Source: Enoplolaimus lenunculus (lineage: Eukaryota; Nematoda; Enoplea; Enoplida; Thoracostomopsidae). From it: DNA of 64,000 nt. The notes beneath the pieces were generated by a model. The model was not told the origin of the DNA. It was given only the letters and a program-made list of their open reading frames with translations, and did no database searches. Positions 1 to 11,749 of the stretch are shown here, one piece after another. Each line of letters begins with the position of its first letter. Within the stretch, counting starts at the first letter, position 1. A program made the position numbers and the translations under genes. The stretch covers positions 139,659 to 203,658 of the forward strand of contig JASANG010002669.1 of NCBI GenBank assembly GCA_030248215.1, written 5' to 3'.

Positions 1-400
1 AGGTCCTTCGAAGGGACTAAGGACAATGTAGACACTGTCTGGACACAGTGTGTGACAATACGAGTTCCTTCGAACAGACCCTGTATAATTGCCAAGCGAA
101 GTTCCTTCCGACAAACCTTGTGTTATTAAATATGCTGAGTCCCTTCTGACAGACTCTGGACAAAACATTGTCCTTTAAATAACGTATTGACAACTTAGCA
201 TGGGTATGGACGGCAACGTGACCAAGCATAGGTCGTTTAGAAAGAGTGCGAGTTGTCAGCAGGGTCTATACAGGACATGAGTGACATTTGGACATGTAAT
301 TTGGAAACAATAAAATTACAGACTTAGGGGATCGTACGTGGGGACAATTTTTTACAGTAGCGTAGACAGTATAACGTGGATGACCCATTAAATACCAGGC
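1..400 (-). repeat. Dispersed repeat G, diverged copy at the window edge
   Basis: Repeated TTCCTTCGAACAGACCCTG-type words and the closing CGTGGATGACCCATTAAA match the reversed G family. The left side is cut by the window edge. Confidence 0.45.
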
Positions 401-1013
401 TTTCGTTTTATACAAACTTGGTTTGCGGTTGGTACGTGGTTTATATATAGTGAAAGTTGAAGTTTAAAGTACTTTTGAGCTAGGGGCAGTGTGTCGTTGA
501 AAACGATGCCGTTACAGCGCTTCGTTATCTATAAAAGTAAACTGATTTTTATGAATTCCTAGAGCGTCCATATTTCGTACCTCCGCCGAGTCCTTCTTAC
601 AGACTATAGGACAAAACACCTGTCCTTTCTGTGAGGCATATTGAAAAAGTGACGACCACAACCACTTGTATTTTATTAAGCTGATTATAAAATTCCATTC
701 CAAAAACAACTTTTAAAGCGTGGGTCGACTCTAAATATTAACTTTACAGCTTGAATAAAAATTGAATCCGCTTTCGTGTATTGTAGTTTGGATGGTTGTT
801 TTCACCGACTATAGGGCACAAGCGTCGGCTCATTAACCGCTGCGAAACGGTAGCTGGCCTGAAGGTGTTTATCATAATTCAACGAATCAATCCGAATCTG
901 TCCCTCCTCACAGTTGTAGGACTCATTTTTTGAAAATGCAAATTGAACATGCTGTATTAAAAAAGTGACTTCGCACAAACCAACGGAAGGCGCCCGCATC
1001 GTTTTCCTAATCG

Positions 1014-1220
1014 GCACATGTATAGAACAGGATAGGAACAGTAGTATAAGCATATTGCTAAGCCTAAGCTTAAGTATAAGCCTAAGCCTAAAGCGTAAGG
1101 ATGAGCCTGTTACTAAGCCTAAGTCTAAGCTAAGCCTAAGGAAAAAACTTAGTGTAAAACTTAAACATATTCTATTACAGCCCCTCCAGAAAGCAATCCG
1201 GCCCTGCTCTATACATGGGT
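1014..1220 (+). mobile_element. Telomere-like MITE, family T
   Basis: The left end CATGTATAGAACAGGATAGG and the right end CCGGCCCTGCTCTATACATG are inverted copies. Between them lie degenerate CCTAAG hexamers and the family's marker GTCTAAGCT/CTATTACAG stretch. There is no coding capacity. Confidence 0.75.
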
Positions 1221-1761
1221 CCCAAACCAACGCCCATCCCGTAAAGCATGTAGATGTTGATAAATGCAAACATATTTGTGTCGTCAACTCGGGACACGTA
1301 GCTAATAACGTTTTTAATGTAAACAACTTGGTATGTTCACTATGCTATTAGCAATGAAGAAGTTGACTTTATACCTGTTGCAATTTTTTTATACTTCAAA
1401 AATTTGTGAAGTAACGCTGACTAAAAGCTGGCAACTCATTTGTCCGAACACAAAATATTGGCCTAATCAGATTCCATGGTGTTTTTAAATGATTCCTGTT
1501 CTTGCCACATATCGTTGTTGGGTCGGCAAGTAAGATTTGCGTAATACATTTAATTGTCATTACTGGGGAAATATAATCCTTGTCGAGTTTAGCGGCCGTC
1601 ACTTTTATAGTGGAGCTTGCCCGTGTCAGTCAAGTAAGAATCGGGACAGGTTTATTTGCCGTCTTTTTTCGGCAGGGGGTATAAGAACTGCACGGTCGGG
1701 AAGACGCCTTTCCTCGAAGAACTGCGAATATACTTGGTTTTTCTCCTTAATTTTTCCGAAA

Positions 1762-1840
1762 CATATGGCCACGCCGCGAATCGAACCTCGGACCTCTCGC
1801 TCGCGAGTTAGGCGCGCTTCCCATGCCAGGGAACGGCGAT
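1762..1840 (-). pseudogene. tRNA-like sequence (tRNA relic or SINE head)
   Basis: On the minus strand, about 72 bases read from GCCGTTCCCTGGCATGGG to CGCGGCGTGGCCA, with GGTTCGATTC as a B-box match and an A-box-like TGGCATGGGAAGCG. The acceptor ends pair at six of seven positions. The anticodon stem does not pair, so it is not a working tRNA. Confidence 0.4.
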
Positions 1841-1984
1841 CTCGGCAAGTGGCAGTTTCGGTCTCGCTTTTTATGAGTCTCGGTAGTTTTCAAATCGAGA
1901 CCAAAGAGGTGAAAAGTGATAAACAATCAGAAAATTTTCTTGGATCACAGCTTTGGCCCAAAAGTAGCTGCGCATTTCGCCATC

Positions 1985-2179
1985 GAAAACAGGGGAAGGC
2001 AGATTTCGCTTCCGTGGATTATGAAAATGTAAAATATAGTAGATTTCTCGCCGATAATATTGCAAAAAAAGTTAATATGAATTTTTCAATGGCATGTATT
2101 TTTCACTTTCCGGTTCCATATCCGGTAGTTTTTTAAATTCCGGTTCTGGTAGATTGTAATTAATTCCAGTTGCACTCTG
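1985..2179 (+). mobile_element. Family A remnant, right half
   Basis: CTTCCGTGGATTATGAAAAT through TCCGGTTCTGGTAGATTGTA to CAGTTGCACTCTGG matches the right half of family A. It is followed directly by CCCAGGGTGCGACTGGATATCC, which may begin a second, different element. Confidence 0.6.
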
Positions 2180-2780
2180 GTGCCCAGGGTGCGACTGGAT
2201 ATCCGGATTCCGTTTAATACCCGGCAAAAACTGATAGGTTGCGGTATCCGATATAAATCTACTGGATACCGGATATTTGCAGTGGTGTCCCGCATTTCAA
2301 AAATCTGTGTGTTACAAGCGAGAACATTTGATACGGTTCAGCTACTTTTAACTTATCTAAGCGAGCGAAAGTTAAACGCTTTGTTGCATTTTATAATTTC
2401 AGTTTACCAGCAGTAATTATGAAGTTTATAACATACGAGAACCTTGGGCATGCTAAAAAGTACTGAAAAATATATTTTTATAACATACAATATCCGGTAT
2501 CCTGTTCCTGTTCTGTTGAAAAATTCAATATCCATATCTTGTTCCAATAACCAGTAAATTAGCATATGGCGTACTTTGGCCGCACCCGGTCTGTCACAGA
2601 GATAACCTTCCCCAAATGCTCTTTATTGTTGAAATCAGACCACATGCAATGCAAAATTAACATGCAAGCGAAGCTCAACCTTAAGCGTTATGTGAGGTTA
2701 ATAAGGCCATTCATTCATCAGGTTTAACGACGTTGCCCGGACAACCGGGTATTAAGTACGTAAGGAAATCTGTGTATCCT

Positions 2781-2790
2781 TATTTTATAG
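2781..2790 (+). promoter_or_regulatory. Possible trans- or cis-splice acceptor before the IkB-like gene
   Basis: The string TATTTTATAG matches the acceptors used elsewhere in this window and lies 55 bases before the chosen ATG. In a nematode it could be the spliced-leader addition site. It could equally end a cis intron, because the reading frame is open across it. Confidence 0.35.
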
Positions 2791-2845
2791 AAGGCCATGT
2801 AAGCGTCAAAAAGTGCGTATTATATATACCAATTACACGTATACT

Positions 2846-5800
2846 ATGGCATCCACGCTTTCCGGTGCTGATGGGGTAAGTCAGTTACGCAGCTATAAGT
2901 GCGTGAACTCGCTTAAAGAATTGGAGGATGGATTATCGAAACAAATGGATAATAATAGCTCCTGCGGGAATCGTTCAGCATTGCATAATCAGTATGTGTC
3001 GTGGCGAAGTCACGATCGGAATGGGACGATTTTAGATTGTCGAGGTACGTCCAAGAAGCATAATATCGACGATTTCGCAAAAAACGAGCGATCTTCATGC
3101 ATAGCAGACACCGCAATCTTTTCCCGTTCTGCTTGTGCTGTTGAATCGAATTTTGGTAAAGATGGAAAAGACAAAAGTCAAACGGGTGTCTTTGGTAATG
3201 GCGGTTCAAACAGCAATCATGCAGCCAAAATGGAATATGTGGTGAAAAGTTGTTGCCTCCACGACGGACGTCCCTTGGATGCTTTTAGTGGTAAAAATAA
3301 AGATAGCTTTGAACATTCTACAAGCGGTGTTTTAAAGAGTGGTGAACGAGGTGCTTTTACGGTTTCAACTAGCAAAAAGGTGGTGGCTCTGAGTCCAAAA
3401 GATTTCTTCGATGCTACACGTGCGCGCCAAACTGCACTGTCGGCGGTTCGGGTCGCTAACCATGAAGTCAGCGTGCCGAATGAAAACCAAAACGGGAGTG
3501 TTCAAACTGAGCACAAGAAAAATGACAATATACTTACCAGCGTAGCACGGGATCACCAGAAATCGAACGGTGACCACGTGCAGTCCTCCCAAGCGAAAGA
3601 AGTGTCACAGGAACAGTCTTGCAGCGGCGACGAAAAGGAAAAAGACAAAGTAGTAGAAGACGTCGAGCTGAAGCTAAAGACGTTGTCTATATCAGCGAAA
3701 AGTGAATTAAAAACAATGGAGCCGGATGCTGACGGCGAAAAGCTGTGCGATATTGGTCTTATTAGCCGTGGTCCAATATTTGCAAGTCAATCGAAAGTGC
3801 ACGAAAAAATTAATGCTCCATATGGAATAGTAAGCGCAGATGGTGTTCGACAGTATCAACAGGGAGGTAGAAATATTACTGACAAAAGCAAAACTAGTGG
3901 ATTGAACGGAGCGCGAATGGGAGTGTATCATGGACAACAGGTAGTTACAGGTGTTTCTGTGACACCTGCCCAGTATTTTTCGCGACAAGCAGCTGTACAG
4001 AAACAACGTGTCAATCAAGTGTGCGCGTTTGACCACTCAACGCCTACTGTTGGTGAAACAAGCAAACAGCAGTGTGTCCCACAGCAACATCTGGTAGCAG
4101 AGTTTAACCATCCGTCTACTCACGCAGTTGCACCTACTCCAAGTGCGGGTTACTCTGGCTGTTTTAATGGATATGAATTAAGACAGGTACAACAGAATGG
4201 ACTCATGAACTTAAATCGCATCGGTGATAATTACCAGCAAGTCGCAGACAATCATAATAACAATGGGGCAGCTGGCGTAATGGTGGAACAGAACCGGTGT
4301 GGGGGTGACAACCAACAGCATGTGTTTAATCAGCAGCAGTATGAGGGTATAAACGAACAATTTAATGAACGAGAACAGTTGGAACAGCAAGGTATGATTT
4401 GGTCCCCCAGAGTGGCACCCAGTCCGCCTGATGTGTATAGTCCATCCTCAAATCAAGGCGATGATAATCAAGTAGAAGGCGAGGTTGAGCATCAAAATTT
4501 AGCTGTTCCGCATGTTTTTGATAACGTAACACCTCAAATGCAATTAGCGCAACAGGAACAGATAGAACCACCAGTAGCATATGCCAATCAGCGCTTGCAA
4601 TCCGGATTGGCAAACAACCGTAATTGTTCGATTAATGACAATGGTTTAAATTCTGGCAATGTAATTAATGGCCAGGCACAACCTGAGCATTACCTGTTCA
4701 GTAATAACACCTCAGCCGTGTATAACGGTAATCGAATGCAGTTAGCAGTTGTTGAGAGTGTTGCCAACGATTTAGGACAACCATTGGGTAAAATTGCGAA
4801 CCAGAAACAAAAGTTGATTTCGGAGGAGCAGTGCAATTCGCAACGGAACCAGCAACTCGAGAAAGGCAATTCGGTGGAAATGGAATCGAAATCAGAGCCG
4901 CCTAAGTTAGACCATAAACAAGTGTTGGCTGAACGAAACGATTTAGAGTTGCCAGAAGATTTGAGTGATTTCATACTTGCATACTCAAGTCTTGATGCGA
5001 ATGCTGATAACGGTGTTGGCGGTTGGACCAGTGAAAATTGCAATACTACGTCAACTAATGGCAACAAAAATTATGGCACGGAAATCAAACTGAGCGATTC
5101 GGCAAAAGTCAACCGGGCTGAAGAAAAGACTGGCATGATATCGACAGCGTCACCGTTGTCAACTTTGGAAAACTTCGAAAATAGCAAACGTGTTGAGTCA
5201 AGAAGTAAATACAGCAATGTCGAATGTAGTTATCTACACGATTCAGAGATGTTGTCGCCGCCAAGCTATATATCATCACCGCAACAGATTGAAAACTCTG
5301 GCATCTGTCGCCGCAGCATGGGTGATATTGCGGAATCCTCACCATCTCTAAATTCAACTGCATCTTCTTGTTTTGGTGAGCAAAATGGAGGTGTCAATGG
5401 GGAAATAATCACTGGAACAGAGCCAGCAGTTGTTGTACGGTGTCGGTCTGGTAGCGGCAGTGCATATGATTCAAGCGGTGACTCAAGCGTCGATTATAGA
5501 CATCGCCATGAAGACAGCAGCGGTGGAAATTACTCTGGAAGCGAATCTTCTCCGCAAAATCTTCGAGTACCTGCAATCAATGGTAAAAGATGCGTCTCTG
5601 ATAACAATTTTGGTTCAGTGGTAGACGAAGTAGTCGCGCAGCAACAGGATTACGTGGAGAAGAATTGCAATGGTATTCGACCCTGTGCTGGTGTCAATGG
5701 CGATGCGAAACACGGTTCTGACAGTCTCAGAAATAGCGGATTAGTTTTAGGTTAGTATTGTTCATGGTGCAACCGGAATTCTGATTCCGATTAGAATTCC

Positions 5801-8800
5801 GATTCAAAACGAGTTTCGATTATGATTCCGGTTGCACAATCGATCGGAATTTTGCAATTTTAATTTGAATCGTACTTGTTGTGATACGTTGCACAAAAAT
5901 TCTATATTATCTATCTATTAAATTGCTGTTGATGATTAACTTATCAAGAATTTATTGTAATTTAGCTTTACAGAACCGAAAATTATCGCCAATTGGTTCA
6001 TGCGACCCTTTTAAGAATCGTTGCCAGTAAACAGACACCCTAAGTCAGCATTATATTTGTAAATACAAATTATCCGTACAGTCACAACACACCTTTTCAA
6101 ACTTTGAATGTTTATATTTTCAAAAAGTTTCGGTGTCGATAAAACTGCTTTAGGGTTTTTAGGTTTTGTTTGTGGATAAGAGTACAGATGAAAACAACCA
6201 AATGTTTTCCGATAAATCGAACGGTTTGCCGTACGGATTTAGAATTGCTGTATGTATTCAGTAAATTCGAATAATTTTAAACATTTTTCGTCTAGTTTGG
6301 CACTTTTTCATTGTTTAAATTTAGTCATTCACACTTATTGTCATTTACGTACGTACGTAATCTTACGTAATTTTGACTTTTAGGTGATGAATATCGACCA
6401 CACCGTGATGCGCTTCGTGCTCTGATTCCTGAGAAAAAACGAGACCAAGGATGGGTTTGGGCAGCAAAATGCTGGCATGTAGCTCCCCAGGCAGTTTGCT
6501 ATTTGAGAGATGCTGATGGAGATACGTAAGTGTATCGTGTGTTTATCGACTATTATAGAGGTGTTCTGGTTGTCAATTTGTTCTGTCTCGCATTTAGGTG
6601 TGAAAAAAATTTTAGATCGAAATTTGACATTTCCGACGCAAACGTAGTTAGAATGTTCGTACGTATATTTGCAGGGCAAAACATTTTTGTTGCAATACTC
6701 AAATTTAAAGGAAATGAAAATAATACAAAATCTGGTGACCGTATTCGAAAATGGAGATGAATAGTAATTATATATGTATGTCGAACTGTTATAACTTTCT
6801 GAAAGTTGCAACGACGATTTTTCTTTACATCTGGCTTGGGGTGGTGTAAACGTACTCGAGCTACCGATGCGAACACTTATTTTTAGGTTCCTTCACAAAG
6901 TTGTGTATCACAAGGATATTGCGAAAGTCTACGGTTTGGTCGAACACATGATTAAGTTCAAGGACTCACAGCTGTCTGCGACACTAAGTTATGACTTGCA
7001 CAACAATGTGAACGAAGTATGCGTATAAGACTAAATTAGGATGCTTACCTAGCATAGCAGTATTTCTCTACAAAGGAAACTAATGCTATTAATGGTCTTT
7101 CTATATGTAAATTGGTTCGTTGTGAAAAACGAAATAGTTAGTTTTGGGGTTCTGATGCGTAAATTGTAGCTCAGGTGCAGGGATGAAAGTCTCGGCAAGT
7201 CTCGGTATTTGGCAGTTTTCGGTGTGTTCGGAACCGAGAACAGAAATCGATGATTCAGTAAATGTATGGCTCTATTGTTGAAGTAATAATGTGATGCCTA
7301 ATAAAGAAAACTTCGCTGTGAATCTATGAATTTTCATAGTTACGTGATAATAATTATGAGCAGATGTTCTGAAAAACACAAAAACTATGGAAAAAGCATT
7401 AAAATAAATTTTAAGGTTTTTTGGACTTTTCACGGCCGATCTCGGTAGTCCGGTTTCGGTCTCTGTGTTTAACCAGGACCCACCATCTCTGCTGGTGCTA
7501 GCTTTCGTTTGTCCACTGTAGTTATTGCCATTAAATTCGTGATAAAATAGTTATATACATAAAATTAGAAATAGTTTTTGTCTTGCTAAGCATATAAAAG
7601 CTAGATTGTTTGTTGGAACTCTGTAACTTATGACTATTTAGTAATAAAAACGGACTAAATTGGGTATACTTGGACTATACTTATGGCTCTGCTCACAATT
7701 ATTGGAACGCTATCGGTGGCACCGCGATTTTAACTCCCAAAGATTCCTACGAATATCGCCGCGCTAGTATTTAATTTTCAATTTTCAGTGTTTTTATGTA
7801 TGTTTTAGACACCTTTGTATGCTGCGGTCCAGCGTCGTTTGACAGCGCTGATCGGTTATTTTTTGGAAGCCGGAAGTGATCCAAACATTCGTAGAGCGAC
7901 TTCAGACGGTGACACTCCATTGCATTATGCGGCGGCGCGTGGAATGCCAGACGCAGTGCGTGCGCTAGTTTCTTGCCAACGAACTGAACTTGACGTGTAC
8001 AATAATTTAGGTAAGTGGCTTAAAATATCGGGTTGGTTGGAGAGAGACATCAAAACTGAGTCGCGCTATGACTGGTGATGTGTCGATACCAAAAGTTTTG
8101 CCAATGTCGATACCGATTCCGATTCTTCTTTTCAAACTAAATTTTCAGATGACGATTCTAACTTTTAATGCACGATGTTCCACTGCAAAGGGTTAAAATT
8201 TTGTGAGAACGGTTCGTTTCATTTAATTTTTTCGAGCACAAATGAAAAAGAATGTGCCGATATCAAAACTTTTGCCGATGACGATTATGCGCCGTTCACA
8301 ATAATTTTGTCAACGGTGCCGCAGAAAATGACCTCTGTGATAGCCTTGGGCTATGGCATATTTTGTGGCACCGTTGACAAAATTCTTGAATCAGCGAATT
8401 CCTACAAAAGACATTACAGTTTTCCGCACTGATATACGCTAACGCTGTTTAATTGGAACATCCTTGCTCTGACCTATGTCGAAAAATAGACTTAAGTTTC
8501 AAGATCGTAGATTTCTATATGCTCGTTTCCTAGTCGAGTTATTTATCTCTGTATAGCCAGAACTAGAAACGCAAAAAGCATATATATACATAATTAGGCT
8601 TAGTCCGTCGCCCAGGATTCCCGAAACGACTTCCTGACCTCTCAGCTATATAGGGGGCCGGGGGGGGCGGGACGCTAGCATTCTGTGTATTGTGGAGATA
8701 TGTATCTACAGTATGTCTCTTTACGGTTATCGTTTTTATGTGTAGGGTTGACTCCGCTGCTGTGTGCGATTAAGTACCACGGCGTCATCGAGGAAGACAG

Positions 8801-11420
8801 TCAGTGTCTCGTTAATAACAAACCATCCATTGTTGCACTGCTGAAAGCTGGCGCCGATCCAACACTACCGGTAATTTTAGATTGAAAATGTCGGCAAACA
8901 TTAAGAAACGTTTCATATTTTTAAACTTATATAATTATCGCAGAACTGAAATGTTGAACATTATATAATTATCGCAGAAGTGAAATGTTGAAAATATTTT
9001 GAGAACGACCCAAACAGTAATAAACCCAAACATTTTGTGGTTAGCCTTTGTCAGGTAACTTCGGTTGATGTATCGGTTTTTGCTGAAATCGCCCATTCCA
9101 GATGCTACATAACGTATTCAGTAACAAGCCGGTCACTTGGAGTACTTTGTTGTATTTTTGTGTGTTTCAGATTCTTCCGAATTCTGCAAAGACAGCACTG
9201 CACTGCGCCGTCGAACATATGGATCCTCATTTGATTGAAGTAAGATAACTTTGTTCTGGCATGCGAGCTATAATACGGTTCTATCGGTGTTTATTGCCAG
9301 CTTGGTGTGTGCAATAGTATAGCCCTATTCACGCGTGCTAGTTTTTGCCGATTTGCAAGCAAACATCATTTTCAATTTGAATAATGATGTGAACTTATGT
9401 GAATAATTTGCAGAAGACTACAATAAATAACAAGCATAAATTATGAATTATCAGTTTATCCAATGATGATGAATTAATGCGACTTGCAAGGTTATTCTTG
9501 CTTATGAAAAATTTCTTGGGGAAAATTCATAATGAATAAATTGTGGCTGCAAGTTCTTCGAATGAATTTTTGACAAAAACCTGCAGCTGCAAGTTTCAGC
9601 AGCAAGAAACATTCACGCGTAAAGAATGCTCTACTTGAAGCTTCTTGACCTGAAAACGCTTGCATACAGTTTCAATTCCTATTTAATGCTTATAAATGAC
9701 AAACAAGACCCGCCATAATCGCCGATGACTGTAGAATATCTAAAAAGTTTGACATTTGAATTAATTAAAGCTGTTGAATATATTCCAAAAGTCTGCATTA
9801 ATTCAGAAGCACTCAACAGCATATCATCCGATTGGCCAATCAAAATGCAGATGCGGGAAAATTTGGCCCGTGGAAATTAAGATATTTACTAAAAAATGTG
9901 AATAAAAATTAAATAGATTTTATTAGTATAGTATGCAAACCTTGACAATCGCCGAAAATAAACCATTAAAGGTAGATTGCGCTTCCGTGGACTATGAAAA
10001 TCTAAAACACAGTGCAGATAAAGTGAATACCTATCTCCAACTAGGGTTATTTCGCAAACATTATTGCGAAAAAAATTGAACTGATTTTTTCGGTGGCATA
10101 TACTTAACATTTTCCATTTCCGGAATTTTTTCCAAATTCCGGTTCCGGTAATTGTAATTCCGGTTGCACCCTGCATTACTGGAAAAACACAGTCTGCTGG
10201 AACATAAACGGAAGGGATCTTATATTTTTGAATACATATGACAATTTTCATAAATTAGCAATAATTCGTCGTGTATGTCATTCACGAGAAACATTCTCGC
10301 GGAAAGAAGGTTACTCGAAATTTTTTCCTTGAAAAGACTTTCGTACCTATGCAATTTCTATTTAGCGCTTAAAAATTTACAACTGGTCCCGTCGCTATCG
10401 CCGTCGGCTGCGAAATATCAAACATGTTTTTCATTTCAATTAATTCATACTTAATGAGTAATTTCAAAAATAAATTCGATAGCATGAATTCCGCTGAATA
10501 ACTAGCAGCTGCAAGAACTTTAAAGCTTTTTTGTAACCATACTTGCATATGCAACTTGCACGTGCAAGTTTTTGCTGCGAAAACTTGCACCTGTGAATAA
10601 GGCTTTAGTATTCGTATAAAATGTCACGTAAGTTTGCTACGTAACGATTTTCATTACTGTGTAAAATGATCTGCGTAAGGTTTTAGGACACTGGCAAACT
10701 AATTTGAAGCCTAGTCAATTATCCTTATTGTGTTTTACATAGAGAGTTTTATGGTTCGATGTATAGCACACCACATATTAAGCGGCTCATATCGTATTAC
10801 ACTCGCAGTTCAGCATGAAATAAACATGTTTTGTTTATGTGTATACGATTTATCACACTTTTGGAAAATGTTACTTATAGGGACCTGCCACGAGACATGA
10901 AGCCTGACGGTTAGGCATATGGTTATTCGAATGCCTAGGTTTAGCAGATAGACCTGTTAATATGGGCCAAACTTTTTCTTTTTAAACCTGAGATCACTGA
11001 CGTTTGCTGTTTCATTCGCGTTTTTTGCAGATGTTTTTCTCACACGTATCACGAGACGTAATGAAGGCATTATTAAACACACGGGATATCAACAACGAAC
11101 GACCGTTGGATCTTGTATACAGACAGTCCGCGCAAGCGATGGGCGAAAATCATACACCATTAGCCGCTAAAAAGCTTTCTAACGGTGACGCCAATTTGTC
11201 GGGTGCATCTGCGATTTGTGAGAGGTTGGCAGCGTTATTATTACAGTACGAAAATGGATCGGAAAAAAGTGTTTCGTCTAGTATAGAAGTTGGAGGAGTC
11301 AAACGATTGCAGAGTTGTGGAGGCGATGCTGATGCCGGAGTAAAATCACAAAGCTTAAAAACTGAAGGTGTACGCCGAATGATAACCGCTGGCGATGGGA
11401 AGACGGCGCCGAGAATGTAA
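2846..11420 (+). CDS. IkB-like ankyrin-repeat protein (7 exons, 1320 aa predicted)
   Basis: Exons are 2846-5750, 6384-6525, 6887-7016, 7809-8010, 8746-8870, 9171-9239 and 11031-11420. All introns are GT-AG, every junction is in phase, and the summed length (3963 nt) is 1321 codons including the stop. Residues 1-968 are low-complexity, rich in Ser, Asn and Gln, with no recognised domain; a short motif LPEDLSDFILAYSS lies near residue 702. The C-terminus from about residue 1008 is an ankyrin domain of the IkB type: DADGDTFLHKVV opens repeat 1 as DGDTFLHLAI does in IkB-alpha, followed by NETPLYAAV, DGDTPLHYAAARG, LTPLLCAI and KTALHCAVEHMDPHLIE. IkB proteins bind NF-kB/Rel dimers; those with long N-termini (Bcl-3, IkB-zeta) act in the nucleus. 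A worm NFKI-1/IKB-1-like role is inferred from domain layout only. The start was set at the ATG in ACTATGGC; the frame stays open upstream, so an extra 5' exon is possible. Confidence 0.88.
5764..6080 (-). mobile_element. MITE family B in intron 1 of the IkB-like gene
   Basis: GGTGCAACCGGAATTCTGAT leads into GATGATTAACTTATCAAGAA and CGCCAATTGGTTCATGCGAC, the reverse of family B. The far end is not clear. Confidence 0.6.
8301..8385. repeat. Hairpin in intron 4 of the IkB-like gene
   Basis: ATTTTGTCAACGGTGCCGCA and TTTTGTGGCACCGTTGACAA form arms of about 24 bp around a 30-base loop. It may be the core of a worn small element. Confidence 0.6.
9317..10608 (+). mobile_element. 1.3-kb inverted-ended element in intron 6 of the IkB-like gene
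   Basis: TAGCCCTATTCACGCGTGC at the left pairs with GCACCTGTGAATAAGGCTTTA at the right when inverted, extended by GTTTTTGC/GCAAGTTTT. Similar blocks at about 9600-9780 and 10270-10450 suggest two merged copies. A family A remnant sits inside. Confidence 0.5.
9940..10173 (+). mobile_element. Family A remnant, right half
   Basis: CTTCCGTGGACTATGAAAAT through to AATTCCGGTTGCACCCTG. It lies in intron 6 of the IkB-like gene, inside a larger inverted-repeat element. Confidence 0.7.
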
Positions 11421-11454
11421 AGCGGAACGTTCGTGGGTGCCTATGTTAGTAGTG

Positions 11455-11749
11455 ATGTGCACCGGGAAAAACAGAGTGTCTTTTGAATGGCAATTGTACT
11501 CCGAATATAAGCCATTGATGTTGGATTTCACTTCAGTCGACGACGAAAATCTAAAATACAACAAATAAAATAAATACCTATGTTCGACTAAGGTTATTTC
11601 ACAAATAATAGAACAAAAAATAAGATTAAAATGAAATTTTTGGTGAAATGCATTTTTCACTTTCCGGTTCCGTTTCCGGTTCCGGTTCCGGTAAAATTTT
11701 CAAATTCCGGTTCCGGTTCCGGTAAATTGTAATTCCGGTTGCACCCTGC
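11455..11749 (+). mobile_element. Family A copy downstream of the IkB-like gene
   Basis: The right end is AATTCCGGTTGCACCCTG, preceded by four close TTCCGG words. The left end (GTGCACCGGG) is worn. It starts 35 bp after the stop codon, so it probably lies in the transcribed 3' region. Confidence 0.65.
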
